Shown here: in pieces, positions 1 to 8,179 of the stretch
Numbering within the stretch: position 1 is the stretch's first letter
Layout: each line of letters opens with the position of its first letter
Assembly: GCA_947474495.1 (NCBI GenBank)
Contig: CANJIM010000009.1
Span: forward strand, 1 to 55,939
Reading direction: 5' to 3'
Length of the DNA: 55,939 nucleotides
Source: Rhodospirillaceae bacterium
GTDB lineage: Bacteria > Pseudomonadota > Alphaproteobacteria > SMXQ01
The notes under the pieces: model-generated
The model's input: only the letters and a program-made list of their open reading frames with translations
Told to the model about the DNA's origin: nothing
Databases searched by the model: none
Made by a program: the position numbers and the translations under genes

Positions 1-67
1 AGCCTCGGCTACCGACCGCCGGCCCCGGAAACCGCGACGCTGCCATTGCAGCCTTCCGGTTCCGCTT

Positions 68-148
68 CGCTCCACCTTCAGCCGGCAATGGCGAAGGAGA
101 GACGAATGCACTAACATTCTACCTGGACCACTCGATGGGGGCCGATCA
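68..148 (+). mobile_element. Right-end remnant of an IS630-type element (copy A)
   Basis: This 81-base segment matches 1159-1239 over its full length without gaps at roughly three quarters of positions. The shared parts include CACTAACATTC and ATGGGGGCC. The second copy sits behind an IS630-type transposase N-terminus, so both look like the 3' end of the same element family. The reading frame of the next gene picks up directly after it, so this end probably marks where an insertion cut that gene. The bases before 68 may be more of the decayed element but show no protein match I recognise. Confidence 0.55.
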
Positions 149-961
149 GTCGCGGTACTGAAAGCGCAGGGGCTTTACAAGTCGCCGCTTGGCTCCGGCA
201 AGCACGACATGACATGCCCGTGGGTGGCTGAGCATACCGACGGGTTAGACACGGGTGCCGCCTATTTCGAACCTGACGAACTATATCCTGTCGGCGGCTT
301 TTGCTGCCAACACTCGCATCGAGACAAATATCACATTCGAGCATTGCTCGAATTCCTTGGTGTGCGCAACGCAGAGGCGCGGCACAAGCCGGTGATCCGC
401 GTGGTGGCCGGTGACCTGCACCGCATCGTTGATGCGGCGGAAAAGGAGTTGGCAAACCGTGGGAGGCATTATCAGGCCGGTGGCTTGATTGTTTCCGTCT
501 CGACAGAGCCTACCTGTGGCGACCCTTCGATTGTACCTACCAGCGCACCGGCGCTGACTCGTGAACTATCAGTCGCGGCGACATGGGAAAAATACGACGG
601 GCGAGCGGAAGACTGGGTCCGCTGCGACCCCCCGGCGCGGCATGCCGCCATCCTGTTTGACTCGCAGTGCTTTCGCTACTTGCCGCCATTGGCTGGTGTG
701 GCGCGGCAACCCTACTTTCGGGAGTCTGACGGAGAACTCATCACGCAGCCAGGATACGACAAGACGGCGCAGCGTTTCGGCGTGTTCGATGCGCGGCAGT
801 TCGTCATCCCTGAACCAACACCCGAAGCGGCGCGGGCGGCACTAACCCTGCTTGAAGACCTGCTGACCGAGTTTCACTTTGTGGGTGACAGCGATAAGGC
901 GGCGGCTCTTGCGGCGATCTTCACCGCAGTCGTGCGTCCTACGCTAGTGGATAACACCTGA
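149..961 (+). pseudogene. Fragment of a mobile-element primase/helicase-like protein
   Basis: The frame is open from the IS remnant onward (reading LKAQGLYKSPLGSGKHD before the first ATG at 209) and continues through CPWVAEHTDG and AYFEPDE to GGFCCQHSH, a Cys/His cluster followed by a leucine-rich helix. This arrangement resembles the end of the primase domain and the linker before the helicase domain in replication proteins of phages and integrative elements. The expected N-terminus and the P-loop helicase half are both absent. The frame stops at 961, where the next IS-like sequence begins. I read it as a middle fragment cut on both sides by insertions; the family assignment is tentative. 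It is probably not functional. Confidence 0.45.
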
Positions 962-1239
962 CAGATGAGTCCATTTTTGGGATTCCCTGCGCTGCTGAAC
1001 CGTGCGATTGGGCGTCATGCGCACCGGGATCAAATTCGACGTATCGCCGCCTGACCGGCTTCGGCTTGAACGGGTAGTCAGGGATCGTAACGCGCCGCAA
1101 AAGCATGCGTGGCGAGCATCGATCATCTTGATGTCTGCCGATGGCGCGGGGCCACCTACGCTCCACCTCCAGCCGGTAATCGCGAAGGTCGGCATCATGC
1201 ACTAACATTCAAACCAGACCACCTAATGGGGGCCAATCA
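962..1239 (+). mobile_element. Internally deleted IS630-type element (copy B)
   Basis: From 1017 the frame reads MRTGIKFDVSPPDRLRLE and then VVRDRNAPQKHAWRASII, which is the N-terminal helix-turn-helix start of an IS630-type transposase. After about 45 residues the coding sequence breaks off and joins directly to the element's 3' end (1159-1239, the repeat shared with 68-148). The DDE catalytic core is missing, so this is a small non-autonomous derivative. The left boundary is placed where the preceding gene fragment stops and is approximate. No clean terminal inverted repeats were found. Confidence 0.5.
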
Positions 1240-1378
1240 CTCAACTGATTGCAGCGCATAGCGCAGATGGGCCGCAGGGATGACGGCCCAGCCATATTAG
1301 ATCACCGGGAGTTCAACCTGTGAGCGCGACGATGCGCGGAAGAAACGACTGCGGCGCTGCGCAGAACCGCACAAAGGA

Positions 1379-1406
1379 TTGACATTATTGATAATTTAAA
1401 TATGTT
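1379..1406 (+). promoter_or_regulatory. Candidate sigma70 promoter for the hydratase-aldolase gene
   Basis: TTGACA at 1379-1384 is followed after 16 bases by TATGTT at 1401-1406. The -35 is a perfect consensus and the -10 matches four of six positions. The inverted repeat at 1388-1418 overlaps it, so a bound regulator would block polymerase. Confidence 0.45.
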
Positions 1407-1418
1407 TTCATTTATCAA
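1388..1418. promoter_or_regulatory. Candidate operator (inverted repeat TTGATAA...TTATCAA)
   Basis: Seven-base arms at 1388-1394 and 1412-1418 are separated by 17 bases containing TATGTTTTC, a string that also occurs in the stronger inverted repeat at 3623-3662. It could be a target of the IclR-type regulator encoded at 2646-3500. This is the weakest of the three related sites. Confidence 0.3.
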
Positions 1419-1565
1419 AAAGGATTTCTTAAAAAGAATCGTTACGCGGGATCGGCCGCTACGGCCTGCCACCCAAAGCAGCGGTAGGTTTCAACATTAA
1501 TAAGCCTGTTCGTCCACAACCCCGCATGTGGATGTATAGCGCGCCCGATACCAGGGAGTTCACGC

Positions 1566-2522
1566 ATGATTACGAGTTCGGACCTTTCGGGGCTGATGGC
1601 CATGATGCCGGCCTTCGCCACCGACGACGCGGCCGACATCCACGCCACAAACACGGTCTCGCTCGATCGACTGGAGAAGGGCCTCAACTCAATGATTGGA
1701 GATGGCGCCGATATCATTTCGACCACCGGCAGTTTTGGTGAATTCCATACCTTGTTGCCTGACGAGTTCGAGACGATCACGCGAGCTGCGACCGAGATCA
1801 ACAATCGCCGGGTGCCGATGTTCGTCGGCGTCACCAGCCTGAACACCCGCGAAACTCTTCAGAAAATGCGGATCGTCGCCGAAACCAAAGCCGCGGGCGT
1901 GCTCGTCGGTGTGCCATTCTATTTCCCGTCGTCACCGGAGAACGCGATCCGTTTCTATCGCGATATCGCCGCCGAGTTCCCCAAGCTTGGGATCATGATC
2001 TATCACAATCCGCCGCTGCATAACGTCAAGCTGACGCTCTCGGTGATGCAGGAGATCATGAAGATACCTAACGTGGTGGCGATGAAGGACAGCCATCGCG
2101 AACCTGTCGAGTTCATGCGCCTCGCGCAGATGGCGAAGGGCCGGATGACCGTCGTGGTCAATCAACTGCAATACGCGATGTTTCATCAGACTGGAGCGCG
2201 GGCGTTCTGGTCCATTGATTCGTGGTATGGGCCATGGCCATTGCTTGCTCTGCGCGACGCCGTGGCCCGGGGTGATATGGCGCGTGCCACCGAGATCACT
2301 TTGGATATCGCGCCGCCGGTCGGAGCTAAGCCGAAAAGCCTGTCGTGGCGAGAGACCGCCGCGAAAATCGGCATTCGTTATGCAGGCTACGTCGATCCCG
2401 GACCGCTGCGTTCGCCGTTCGTTGAAATCCCGGCAGAAGTCGATGCCGAGCAGAAAGCCAAAGCGATAAAATGGAAATCCTTGTGCGAAAAATATCGCAA
2501 GGATGTCGCTGTCCCGGCGTAA
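1566..2522 (+). CDS. DHDPS-superfamily hydratase-aldolase (NahE/PhdJ type)
   Basis: This 318-residue class I aldolase of the dihydrodipicolinate synthase/N-acetylneuraminate lyase superfamily has the Schiff-base lysine at K174 (VVAMKDS) and the tyrosine at Y146 (MIYHNPP). Several stretches (STTGSFGE, SLNTRET, GVPFYF, GPLRSPF) resemble the trans-o-hydroxybenzylidenepyruvate hydratase-aldolase branch (NahE, PhdJ) more than DapA. Those enzymes hydrate and cleave an aryl-idene pyruvate to an aromatic aldehyde and pyruvate in the cytoplasm. It stands alone between its own promoter and a terminator, next to a divergent IclR regulator, at the head of a catabolic island. The start is the ATG preceded by AGGGAG. 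Superfamily is confident; the aldolase branch is likely; the substrate is unknown. Confidence 0.8.
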   Translation: MITSSDLSGLMAMMPAFATDDAADIHATNTVSLDRLEKGLNSMIGDGADIISTTGSFGEFHTLLPDEFETITRAATEINNRRVPMFVGVTSLNTRETLQKMRIVAETKAAGVLVGVPFYFPSSPENAIRFYRDIAAEFPKLGIMIYHNPPLHNVKLTLSVMQEIMKIPNVVAMKDSHREPVEFMRLAQMAKGRMTVVVNQLQYAMFHQTGARAFWSIDSWYGPWPLLALRDAVARGDMARATEITLDIAPPVGAKPKSLSWRETAAKIGIRYAGYVDPGPLRSPFVEIPAEVDAEQKAKAIKWKSLCEKYRKDVAVPA

Positions 2523-2548
2523 ACTGACAGGATTTTGTGTTTTTTACG

Positions 2549-2581
2549 GTCCGGCGGAGTGACATCCGTCGGGCCTTTTTG
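2549..2581 (+). terminator. Rho-independent terminator after the hydratase-aldolase gene
   Basis: An 11-base-pair stem (GGTCCGGCGGA at 2549-2559 with TCCGTCGGGCC at 2566-2576, two G-T wobble pairs) has a six-base loop and is followed by TTTTT. It ends the aldolase transcript ahead of the convergent regulator gene. Confidence 0.8.
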
Positions 2582-2645
2582 CATTGGCGCGGGCAAAGGC
2601 CCAGCGGTCAGCGGCTCAGTTCGACCGCGCCGCTTTTGCGATCAT

Positions 2646-3500
2646 CTACGCACCGCCTTCGTTGCGGCGCGACTGCATCGGCGCGCCAAGCTGGCGCGAC
2701 AGTTGATTGGCGCAATCCTTGAGCGCCTTGGCAGGCGCGCCGTCGTAGCTATCGTCGAACGTGCCGATGATACTGATGATTCCCACCGTCATGGCGAGCT
2801 CATTGTCGTGATTGAAAACGGGCGCCGCCAGCGCGGCTAAGCCCGGATTTTCCTCGCCAACCATGCGCCCTAGGCCATACAGCAGAACATTGGCGCGCAA
2901 TTTCACAGCATTTTCCTTGGTTAAGCGCTTGCTCTTCGCCGTCGAAACGCTCTTAGCTTCAATCTCCCGCTCGAGCAGTGGTCGGCAATATTCTTCAGCT
3001 TGATAAGCGAGAAAAACTCGACCGGCGGCCGTTGTCAGAAGCGGAAGGTTTCGCCCTTCGCGGATGCGTAAGGCTGTGTCGATATGGCCATTCTCCCACT
3101 TGATGATCGTCGGGCCATGCGTACCCCAAGTGCAGAGCAGCGAAACCAATCCAGTTCGTTCGGTCAGGGCCACAAGCGCCGCGCTGCCGAGCTTAACGAC
3201 GTCATTCTTACCCAGCGCGATCAAACCGAGTTCAACGATCGTGGCGCCGAGCGCGTATCGGCCCGTGCCGATGTCTTGCTCGACTAACCCGGCATGGATG
3301 AGACCGGCGAGATAACGGTGGGTGCGGCTGGCGGACATACTGGCTACCTCGGCGATCTTCCCGAGCGTCGCGTGGCCTTTGATCGCTGCGATAATCTTGA
3401 GCAGGCGCACCGCTACGACGACTGAGCGGTTGCCATTCGCTACGCCGCCATCGACCGCGGCCGGACGTTTGCGGCCTTTAGCAAGTTGTAATGAAGCCAT
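2646..3500 (-). CDS. IclR-family transcriptional regulator
   Basis: This 284-residue protein has an N-terminal winged helix-turn-helix (about residues 25-90, including KIAEVASMSASRTHRYLAGL and a YALG wing) and a C-terminal IclR effector domain of GAF fold (about 100-270). IclR regulators usually control catabolic operons and bind aromatic or related carboxylic acids. The gene is divergent from the transporter operon, and a 15-base inverted repeat in the shared intergenic region (3623-3662) is a likely binding site. It is the only regulator seen in the island, so it plausibly senses the island's substrate. A run of eleven G (coding strand) lies just ahead of its start codon, where the ribosome binding site should be. 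Confidence 0.88.
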   Translation of the reverse strand: MASLQLAKGRKRPAAVDGGVANGNRSVVVAVRLLKIIAAIKGHATLGKIAEVASMSASRTHRYLAGLIHAGLVEQDIGTGRYALGATIVELGLIALGKNDVVKLGSAALVALTERTGLVSLLCTWGTHGPTIIKWENGHIDTALRIREGRNLPLLTTAAGRVFLAYQAEEYCRPLLEREIEAKSVSTAKSKRLTKENAVKLRANVLLYGLGRMVGEENPGLAALAAPVFNHDNELAMTVGIISIIGTFDDSYDGAPAKALKDCANQLSRQLGAPMQSRRNEGGA

Positions 3501-3508
3501 TGGTCAGA

Positions 3509-3519
3509 CCCCCCCCCCC
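3509..3519 (-). repeat. Homopolymer tract (C11/G11) in the leader of the IclR gene
   Basis: Eleven consecutive C on the plus strand read as G11 on the coding strand of the regulator and end nine bases before its ATG. The tract occupies the Shine-Dalgarno window. Homopolymer runs of this length are prone to slipped-strand mispairing, which would change ribosome binding-site spacing. Confidence 0.7.
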
Positions 3520-3622
3520 GCAATTCGTTAGTCGCGAAAATAACCCATTAAATTCAATCGACTATCTAATTATCATCATACGGGAGTTGAGTGTAGCGAG
3601 CAAGCGCGCGCGCCGCGCGCCA

Positions 3623-3662
3623 GATTTTCAAAAAACAAAACTATTTATGTTTTCTGAAAATC
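3623..3662. promoter_or_regulatory. Candidate IclR operator between regulator and transporter genes
   Basis: A near-perfect inverted repeat: the left arm GATTTTCAAAAAACA (3623-3637) pairs with the right arm TGTTTTCTGAAAATC (3648-3662) at 14 of 15 positions around a ten-base spacer. It lies in the divergent promoter region of the IclR regulator and the TctC gene. A related repeat precedes the ring-cleavage dioxygenase gene (6912-6941). Confidence 0.55.
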
Positions 3663-3723
3663 AGCTTAACGCTAGAAGCAAGTCTGTCATAGCGCAGATA
3701 AAAAAATGGGGAGAAAAGATCAG

Positions 3724-4773
3724 ATGCGTCGACAAACTATTGTTATGTCCGGCACCGCAATATTGCTCTCCGCATTTGGTTCAAGTCCCGCGCTATCTGA
3801 TGATCCGGCTTTTTTTGCGAGACGCGAAATCAAACTGATTGTCGGGACCAGCGCCGGCGGCGGCTATGACTCCTATGCGCGACTAGTCGCACGCTTTTAC
3901 GGTAGGCATATCGCCGGCAATCCAGTCTTCGTGACGCAGGCCATGCCAGGGGCGTCAGGTGCTAAAGCAGTCAATTTCATCTATAGTGCCGCGCCCAATG
4001 ATGGCTCGGTGATCGCCACCTTCAACAACGCCATGCCGTTTTACCAAGCGCTTGGCGAGCCTGGCATCCAATTTAAGTCAGAGGAATTATCCTGGCTTGG
4101 CAGCCTAAGCGGCGTCGTCAACGTGGTCTCCGTTTGGCATACGGCTGGCGTGAGGACTCTCGAGGACGCCAAGCACAAGGAAGTCATGATGGGGGCGACC
4201 GGGGCAGGCGGCACGATGGCGTCCTATCCGGCGATCCTCAACGCGATGCTCGGGACGAAATTTAAGATTGTCACCGGATACGAGGGCGGCAACAGCGTCA
4301 ATCTCGCGATCGAGCGGGGCGAGGTTCAGGGGCGCGGCAGCAATCCGTGGACTTCGTGGAAGGCCACGAACCCCGACTGGGTGCGTGACAAGAAGATCCT
4401 GCCGCTCGTGCAGGTCGGCCTTAAGAAGGACCCCGACTTGCCGGATGTGCCTTTGCTTCTCGATCTGGCTCGCAACGACACCGAACGCCAAATGTTTGAG
4501 TTTGTGGCGTCGAACATCGCCATTGAGCGCCCGTTCGCCGCGCCGCCGCGCATCCCTTCCGCGCGTCTGAAGGCCTATCGCGACGGCTTCGAGAAGATGT
4601 GGAGCGACGCTGAGTTCATTGCGGAAGCTGCGAAGCGCGACATGGATATTGACCCGCTGCGCGGCGAGCGTGTTCAGGAGATTGTGGCCTCGATCATCGC
4701 GACTCCCCCCGACATCATCGAGAAGACTAAGCAGGCGAGCTATGTCAAAGGCGCGACTGGCGGGGCTGATTAA
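3724..4773 (+). CDS. TctC/Bug-type solute receptor of a tripartite tricarboxylate transporter
   Basis: This 349-residue periplasmic binding protein has an N-terminal signal peptide (MRRQTIVMSG to about SPALSDD) and the family start IKLIVGTSAGGGYDSYARL, followed by the NPVFVTQAMPGASGAKAVN signature. TctC proteins bind carboxylates and deliver them to the TctA/TctB membrane unit. The ATG at 3724 is chosen over the in-frame ATG at 3706 because GGGGAGA lies about 12 bases upstream and the signal peptide then begins normally. The gene is followed after about 125 bases by the permease gene, with which it forms the complete transporter. The cargo is presumably the aromatic acid broken down by the neighbouring enzymes, but that is inference. 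Confidence 0.88.
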   Translation: MRRQTIVMSGTAILLSAFGSSPALSDDPAFFARREIKLIVGTSAGGGYDSYARLVARFYGRHIAGNPVFVTQAMPGASGAKAVNFIYSAAPNDGSVIATFNNAMPFYQALGEPGIQFKSEELSWLGSLSGVVNVVSVWHTAGVRTLEDAKHKEVMMGATGAGGTMASYPAILNAMLGTKFKIVTGYEGGNSVNLAIERGEVQGRGSNPWTSWKATNPDWVRDKKILPLVQVGLKKDPDLPDVPLLLDLARNDTERQMFEFVASNIAIERPFAAPPRIPSARLKAYRDGFEKMWSDAEFIAEAAKRDMDIDPLRGERVQEIVASIIATPPDIIEKTKQASYVKGATGGAD

Positions 4774-4899
4774 GATTCTAGGATGTCAACACTGGACGGC
4801 CGAACGATGGGCAGGCCAGTGACCGCGTGAGTCAACTTATCTCTATGTAACTGCGGATAGTCGCATAGGTCCGCCACAAGATTGGCGAGGGGAAAAGCT

Positions 4900-6876
4900 A
4901 TGTTTGATGGCGTAATTGAAGGCCTAATGGGCATTCTGACATGGAAAACCATGCTCTTGATGGTGGCCGGTGTCTGTATATCTAGCTTTTTTGCCGCGGC
5001 GCCCGGTATCGGCGGACTTCTGCTGCTATCCCTGTTGATGCCCTATGCCATGACTTTGCAGCCTTACGAGTTCATCGCGCTCATCATCGGTGCTGCGACC
5101 GTTGGCAACACCGCGTCGACGTTTACGTCAGTGTTGATAGGCGTGCCCGGCGGCGTCGGCTCGCAGGCAACGATTCTCGATGGCTATCCCATGGCCAAAC
5201 GCGGTGAGGCTAACCGCGCCTTTGGCGCAGCCTTTCTCGGCTCGGCCGTCGGCGCGGTGATCGGCGCTGCCACGTTCATTATATCTTTGCCTTTCTTCAG
5301 TCCTCTCGTGCTGAGCATGGGCTCTCCCGAATTCTTCATGTTCGTCTTGTGGGGCTTGACCTCGGTAGCCGTGCTGGGGGGCACTGAGCCAGTGAAAGGG
5401 TTGATCGCGGCGTGCGCCGGGCTGGCAATCGCTCTTATTGGCACCGACGCGCGCACAGGGATAGAACGCTTCACCTTCGGCAGCGCCTATCTATGGGACG
5501 GACTGGAGATTGTCATCATCGGCATGGGCGTTTTCGCAGTCCCGGAAATGTTCGAAATGGCGGTTAAGCGCACGCCAATTGCCAGCGTTCAGTCGCTCGG
5601 CAATGGTCTGGTCGAGGGTATGAAAGACGTCTTTCGCCATAAGTGGCTCGTAGTTCGCGCGAGCATGGTTGGCGTATGGATTGGCGTGCTACCTGGCCTC
5701 GGAAGCTCTGTTGCGGATTGGTTTGCCTACGCCCATGCCGTCCAGACCGAAAAAAACCCCGAAAGATTCGGTACGGGAGACGTCCGAGGCGTCCTGGCTA
5801 CGGAGAGCGCGAACAACGCCAAAGAGGGCGGCGATCTTATTCCGACGTTGCTATTCGGCATTCCGGGCGGGACGTCGATGGCTATTATCCTCGTCGGCCT
5901 CGTCGCTGTCGGCATTCAGCCTGGCGCGAGCATGCTGACGACTCAGCAGCCCTATATGTTTTCCATGATTTGGACGCTAGTGATCGCCAACTTCATGGCG
6001 ACCGGGTTAGCTTTGCTGTTCGCTAAGCAATTCTCCAAGGCCTGTATGGTACCTTTCTACTTTCTGGTGCCAACTGTTTTTCTGTTCTGTATCATCGGCG
6101 CCTTCGCAACCAATCTCGATTACAACGATCTGATCGCTTTTTTAGTATTCTCGGCTATCGGGATATTCATGAAGCGCTTCGGCTGGCCACGTCCGCCCCT
6201 GATTATAGCCGTCGTACTGGGGCCTCAACTTCAGCAGTATTTGTGGCTCTCGACTGATCGCTATGGCCAAGAATGGCTAACCCACCCGAGCATCATCATC
6301 CTAATGATCTTGATTGCGCTCACGGTTATTTGGCCTTTCTGGCGCATGCGCCGCAGCAAGAAAAAAGCGATCGATATGGACATTCAGCACGACGTGCGGC
6401 ATCCGACCGAGAATGGCAGCCTCATCATCTGCGGACTATTGTTGGCCGTGTTTTCCAGCATGATTTTGGTCGCCGCGAATAACTGGCCGATCTTTGCCTC
6501 ACTGTCCGTTTATTTCATTGGGACATTGGGTATCCTGCTTGTGCTTGTGCAGGTCTTTAGGGATGTGCGTTCAAAGCGCCTAATTGCGCTTGGGCTCAGC
6601 TCTCAAGAGGCCACAGTGGCTTGGACATGGGGCGAAGTCAGGCGCGAGCTCATCGCCGGCGCTTGGCTAATCGGACTCGTCGTCTCGCTGGTGCTGGTCG
6701 GCTTTCACATCACCTTCTTCTTCTATCCGCTGATTTACATTTGGATTTACTCCGGCGAATGGAAACGAGGCCTCTATATTTCGGTCAGTGCCGTCGGCCT
6801 CCTCTACCTTATTTTCGATTATATGCAGGGCGCGATCTGGCCGAAGCCGCTGCTGCTGCCCTTCCTCTATTCCTGA
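4900..6876 (+). CDS. Fused TctA-TctB permease of a tripartite tricarboxylate transporter
   Basis: This 658-residue inner-membrane protein begins with a TctA domain (about residues 1-500, ten or more hydrophobic segments) carrying TctA hallmarks: an APGIGGLLLLSLLMPYA stretch, GVPGGVGSQATILDGYPMA with KRGEANRA, and the second-half repeat FGIPGGTSMAIILVGL. The C-terminal 150 residues form about four more hydrophobic segments, the size and layout of the small TctB subunit, so the two subunits are fused. The ATG at 4900 follows GAGGGGAAAAGCT closely; an in-frame TTG at 4882 is less likely. It works with the receptor encoded just upstream and possibly with the two extra receptors at 12.4 and 14.9 kb. 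Confidence 0.88.
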   Translation: MFDGVIEGLMGILTWKTMLLMVAGVCISSFFAAAPGIGGLLLLSLLMPYAMTLQPYEFIALIIGAATVGNTASTFTSVLIGVPGGVGSQATILDGYPMAKRGEANRAFGAAFLGSAVGAVIGAATFIISLPFFSPLVLSMGSPEFFMFVLWGLTSVAVLGGTEPVKGLIAACAGLAIALIGTDARTGIERFTFGSAYLWDGLEIVIIGMGVFAVPEMFEMAVKRTPIASVQSLGNGLVEGMKDVFRHKWLVVRASMVGVWIGVLPGLGSSVADWFAYAHAVQTEKNPERFGTGDVRGVLATESANNAKEGGDLIPTLLFGIPGGTSMAIILVGLVAVGIQPGASMLTTQQPYMFSMIWTLVIANFMATGLALLFAKQFSKACMVPFYFLVPTVFLFCIIGAFATNLDYNDLIAFLVFSAIGIFMKRFGWPRPPLIIAVVLGPQLQQYLWLSTDRYGQEWLTHPSIIILMILIALTVIWPFWRMRRSKKKAIDMDIQHDVRHPTENGSLIICGLLLAVFSSMILVAANNWPIFASLSVYFIGTLGILLVLVQVFRDVRSKRLIALGLSSQEATVAWTWGEVRRELIAGAWLIGLVVSLVLVGFHITFFFYPLIYIWIYSGEWKRGLYISVSAVGLLYLIFDYMQGAIWPKPLLLPFLYS

Positions 6877-6911
6877 TCGGAGCGGATTTCCAGGCGCGCC
6901 GACGCGACCTT

Positions 6912-6941
6912 TCAAAAAGTAAAATCAATTTACATTTTTGA
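6912..6941. promoter_or_regulatory. Candidate operator upstream of the ring-cleavage dioxygenase gene
   Basis: TCAAAAA-GTAAA (6912-6923) faces TTTAC-A-TTTTTGA (6929-6941) across a five-base spacer: twelve paired positions with one bulged base. The half-site resembles that at 3623-3662 (TTTRYRTTTTYTGA-like), suggesting a common regulator. It ends about 24 bases before the first possible start codon of the next gene. Confidence 0.5.
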
Positions 6942-6964
6942 TCTGCAGGCGTTAAAAATACGAT

Positions 6965-8119
6965 ATGTTGACTGCGGCAAGTTTAGGAAAGTTTTCGTAT
7001 AAAACTATGGATACCAAGTCGCAGAAAATCTTAGAAGACTCATCCGTCGCGAATAACCCATCGCGATCGGGGCGGCCTTCTCGCGAAGAGGAGAAGGCGA
7101 GCCTCGCTCGCTACGACAGCGCTGCCTTGGAGCTGTTTCAAGCCGATCTGGCGCAGGCCCATATCCGCGGTCAGTGGCAGAACGAAGTTTTGCGTAAATC
7201 GGGCAATGCGGGCGTATGGAGCGACGGCAGCCTCGCGCCAAAGTCGGGCGGGCAGCCTTTCTTGTGGCAGTGGAGGCTCATCAAGGGCTTTCTCGAGCAA
7301 TCCTGTCTCGCGGTTCCCGAAAGCTACACCTCGCGCCGCTCTCTGATGTTTAACAATCCGGAGTTGGCGCGGGGCACCACCAATACGATCAATATGGGCG
7401 TGCAGATGATCCGCCCTGGTGAAATGGCTTGGGCGCATCGCCATAGCATCTCGGCGTTGCGATTCGTGATCAGCGGCGACCCGAATATCTTCACAGTGGT
7501 CGATGGCGTGCGCTGCGCGATGGAAACAGGCGACCTAATTCTGACTCCGCAATGGCGGTGGCACGACCACTATAACCAAACTGCCAATCCGGCTATTTGG
7601 CTCGACGTGCTAGATGGTCCAGTGATGGGCGCATTTAATCAGGTCGTTTTCGAATCCTATGGCGAGCGCCAGCAGCCGATCCTTAACTACGAGAGCGATG
7701 TCGCCGAGGATGGACGAGTCTTGCGCTTCCGCTTCCAGGATGTCGTCGCCGCGCTCGCAGCCATGCCGCAAGAGGCGGTCTCGGCTGCCGACGGTTTTGT
7801 CTACGAGTATCGTGATCCGGTCACCGCGCAGGCGCCGCTGCCGACGCTCGGTTGTCGGATGCTGCGCTTGGCGGCAGGTTTTTCTGGCGAAAACTGTCGG
7901 CGCAGCACGAGCGAAATCTATCACGTCGTGCGCGGCCACGGCCGCGCCATCATCGGCGATAGGGTTCTTGAATGGGGGCCGGGCGACTGCTTCGCGCTGC
8001 CCAACTGGAGTTGGCGCTCAATCCAGAACGCGTCCAGCGAGGAAGATGCCCTCCTGTTCGCGGCGCATGATCGACCGCTCATAGATATGCTCGGCCTCTA
8101 TAGAGAGGCGCGCGGCTAA
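6965..8119 (+). CDS. Gentisate 1,2-dioxygenase-family bicupin (ring-cleaving dioxygenase)
   Basis: This 384-residue two-cupin protein resembles gentisate, salicylate and 1-hydroxy-2-naphthoate dioxygenases. The N-terminal cupin has the iron ligands expected for the family: H158 and H160 in GEMAWAHRHS-ISALRFV, and H200 in TPQWRWHDHYN, about forty residues later as in known gentisate dioxygenases. The C-terminal cupin (about 280-375) keeps the fold but lacks the histidine set. The family opens an aromatic ring between carboxyl- and hydroxyl-bearing carbons using Fe(II) and O2. It heads the long plus-strand run of island genes. The start is uncertain: ATG 6965 has no clear ribosome binding site, and ATG 7007 is also possible. 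The substrate is not predictable from sequence alone. Confidence 0.82.
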   Translation: MLTAASLGKFSYKTMDTKSQKILEDSSVANNPSRSGRPSREEEKASLARYDSAALELFQADLAQAHIRGQWQNEVLRKSGNAGVWSDGSLAPKSGGQPFLWQWRLIKGFLEQSCLAVPESYTSRRSLMFNNPELARGTTNTINMGVQMIRPGEMAWAHRHSISALRFVISGDPNIFTVVDGVRCAMETGDLILTPQWRWHDHYNQTANPAIWLDVLDGPVMGAFNQVVFESYGERQQPILNYESDVAEDGRVLRFRFQDVVAALAAMPQEAVSAADGFVYEYRDPVTAQAPLPTLGCRMLRLAAGFSGENCRRSTSEIYHVVRGHGRAIIGDRVLEWGPGDCFALPNWSWRSIQNASSEEDALLFAAHDRPLIDMLGLYREARG

Positions 8120-8128
8120 ATAATGCGA

Positions 8129-8150
8129 CCGCCCGCTGAAATACGGGCGG
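8129..8150 (+). other. Intergenic hairpin between dioxygenase and HDO genes
   Basis: CCGCCCG (8129-8135) pairs with CGGGCGG (8144-8150) around an eight-base loop. No T run follows, so it is more likely an mRNA stability or attenuation element than a full terminator. Confidence 0.45.
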
Positions 8151-8179
8151 CCAAACATAGTGTAAGCGAGGAGATAACC

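Larger units (their letters stand above)
1240..1565 (+). other. Intergenic leader of the hydratase-aldolase gene
   Basis: About 325 bases lie between the IS remnant and the first catabolic gene. The first half shows no coding signal. The second half is A+T rich and holds a sigma70-like promoter (1379-1406) and the inverted repeat TTGATAA/TTATCAA (1388-1418). The sequence AGGGAG near 1552 serves as a ribosome binding site for the ATG at 1566. Confidence 0.5.
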
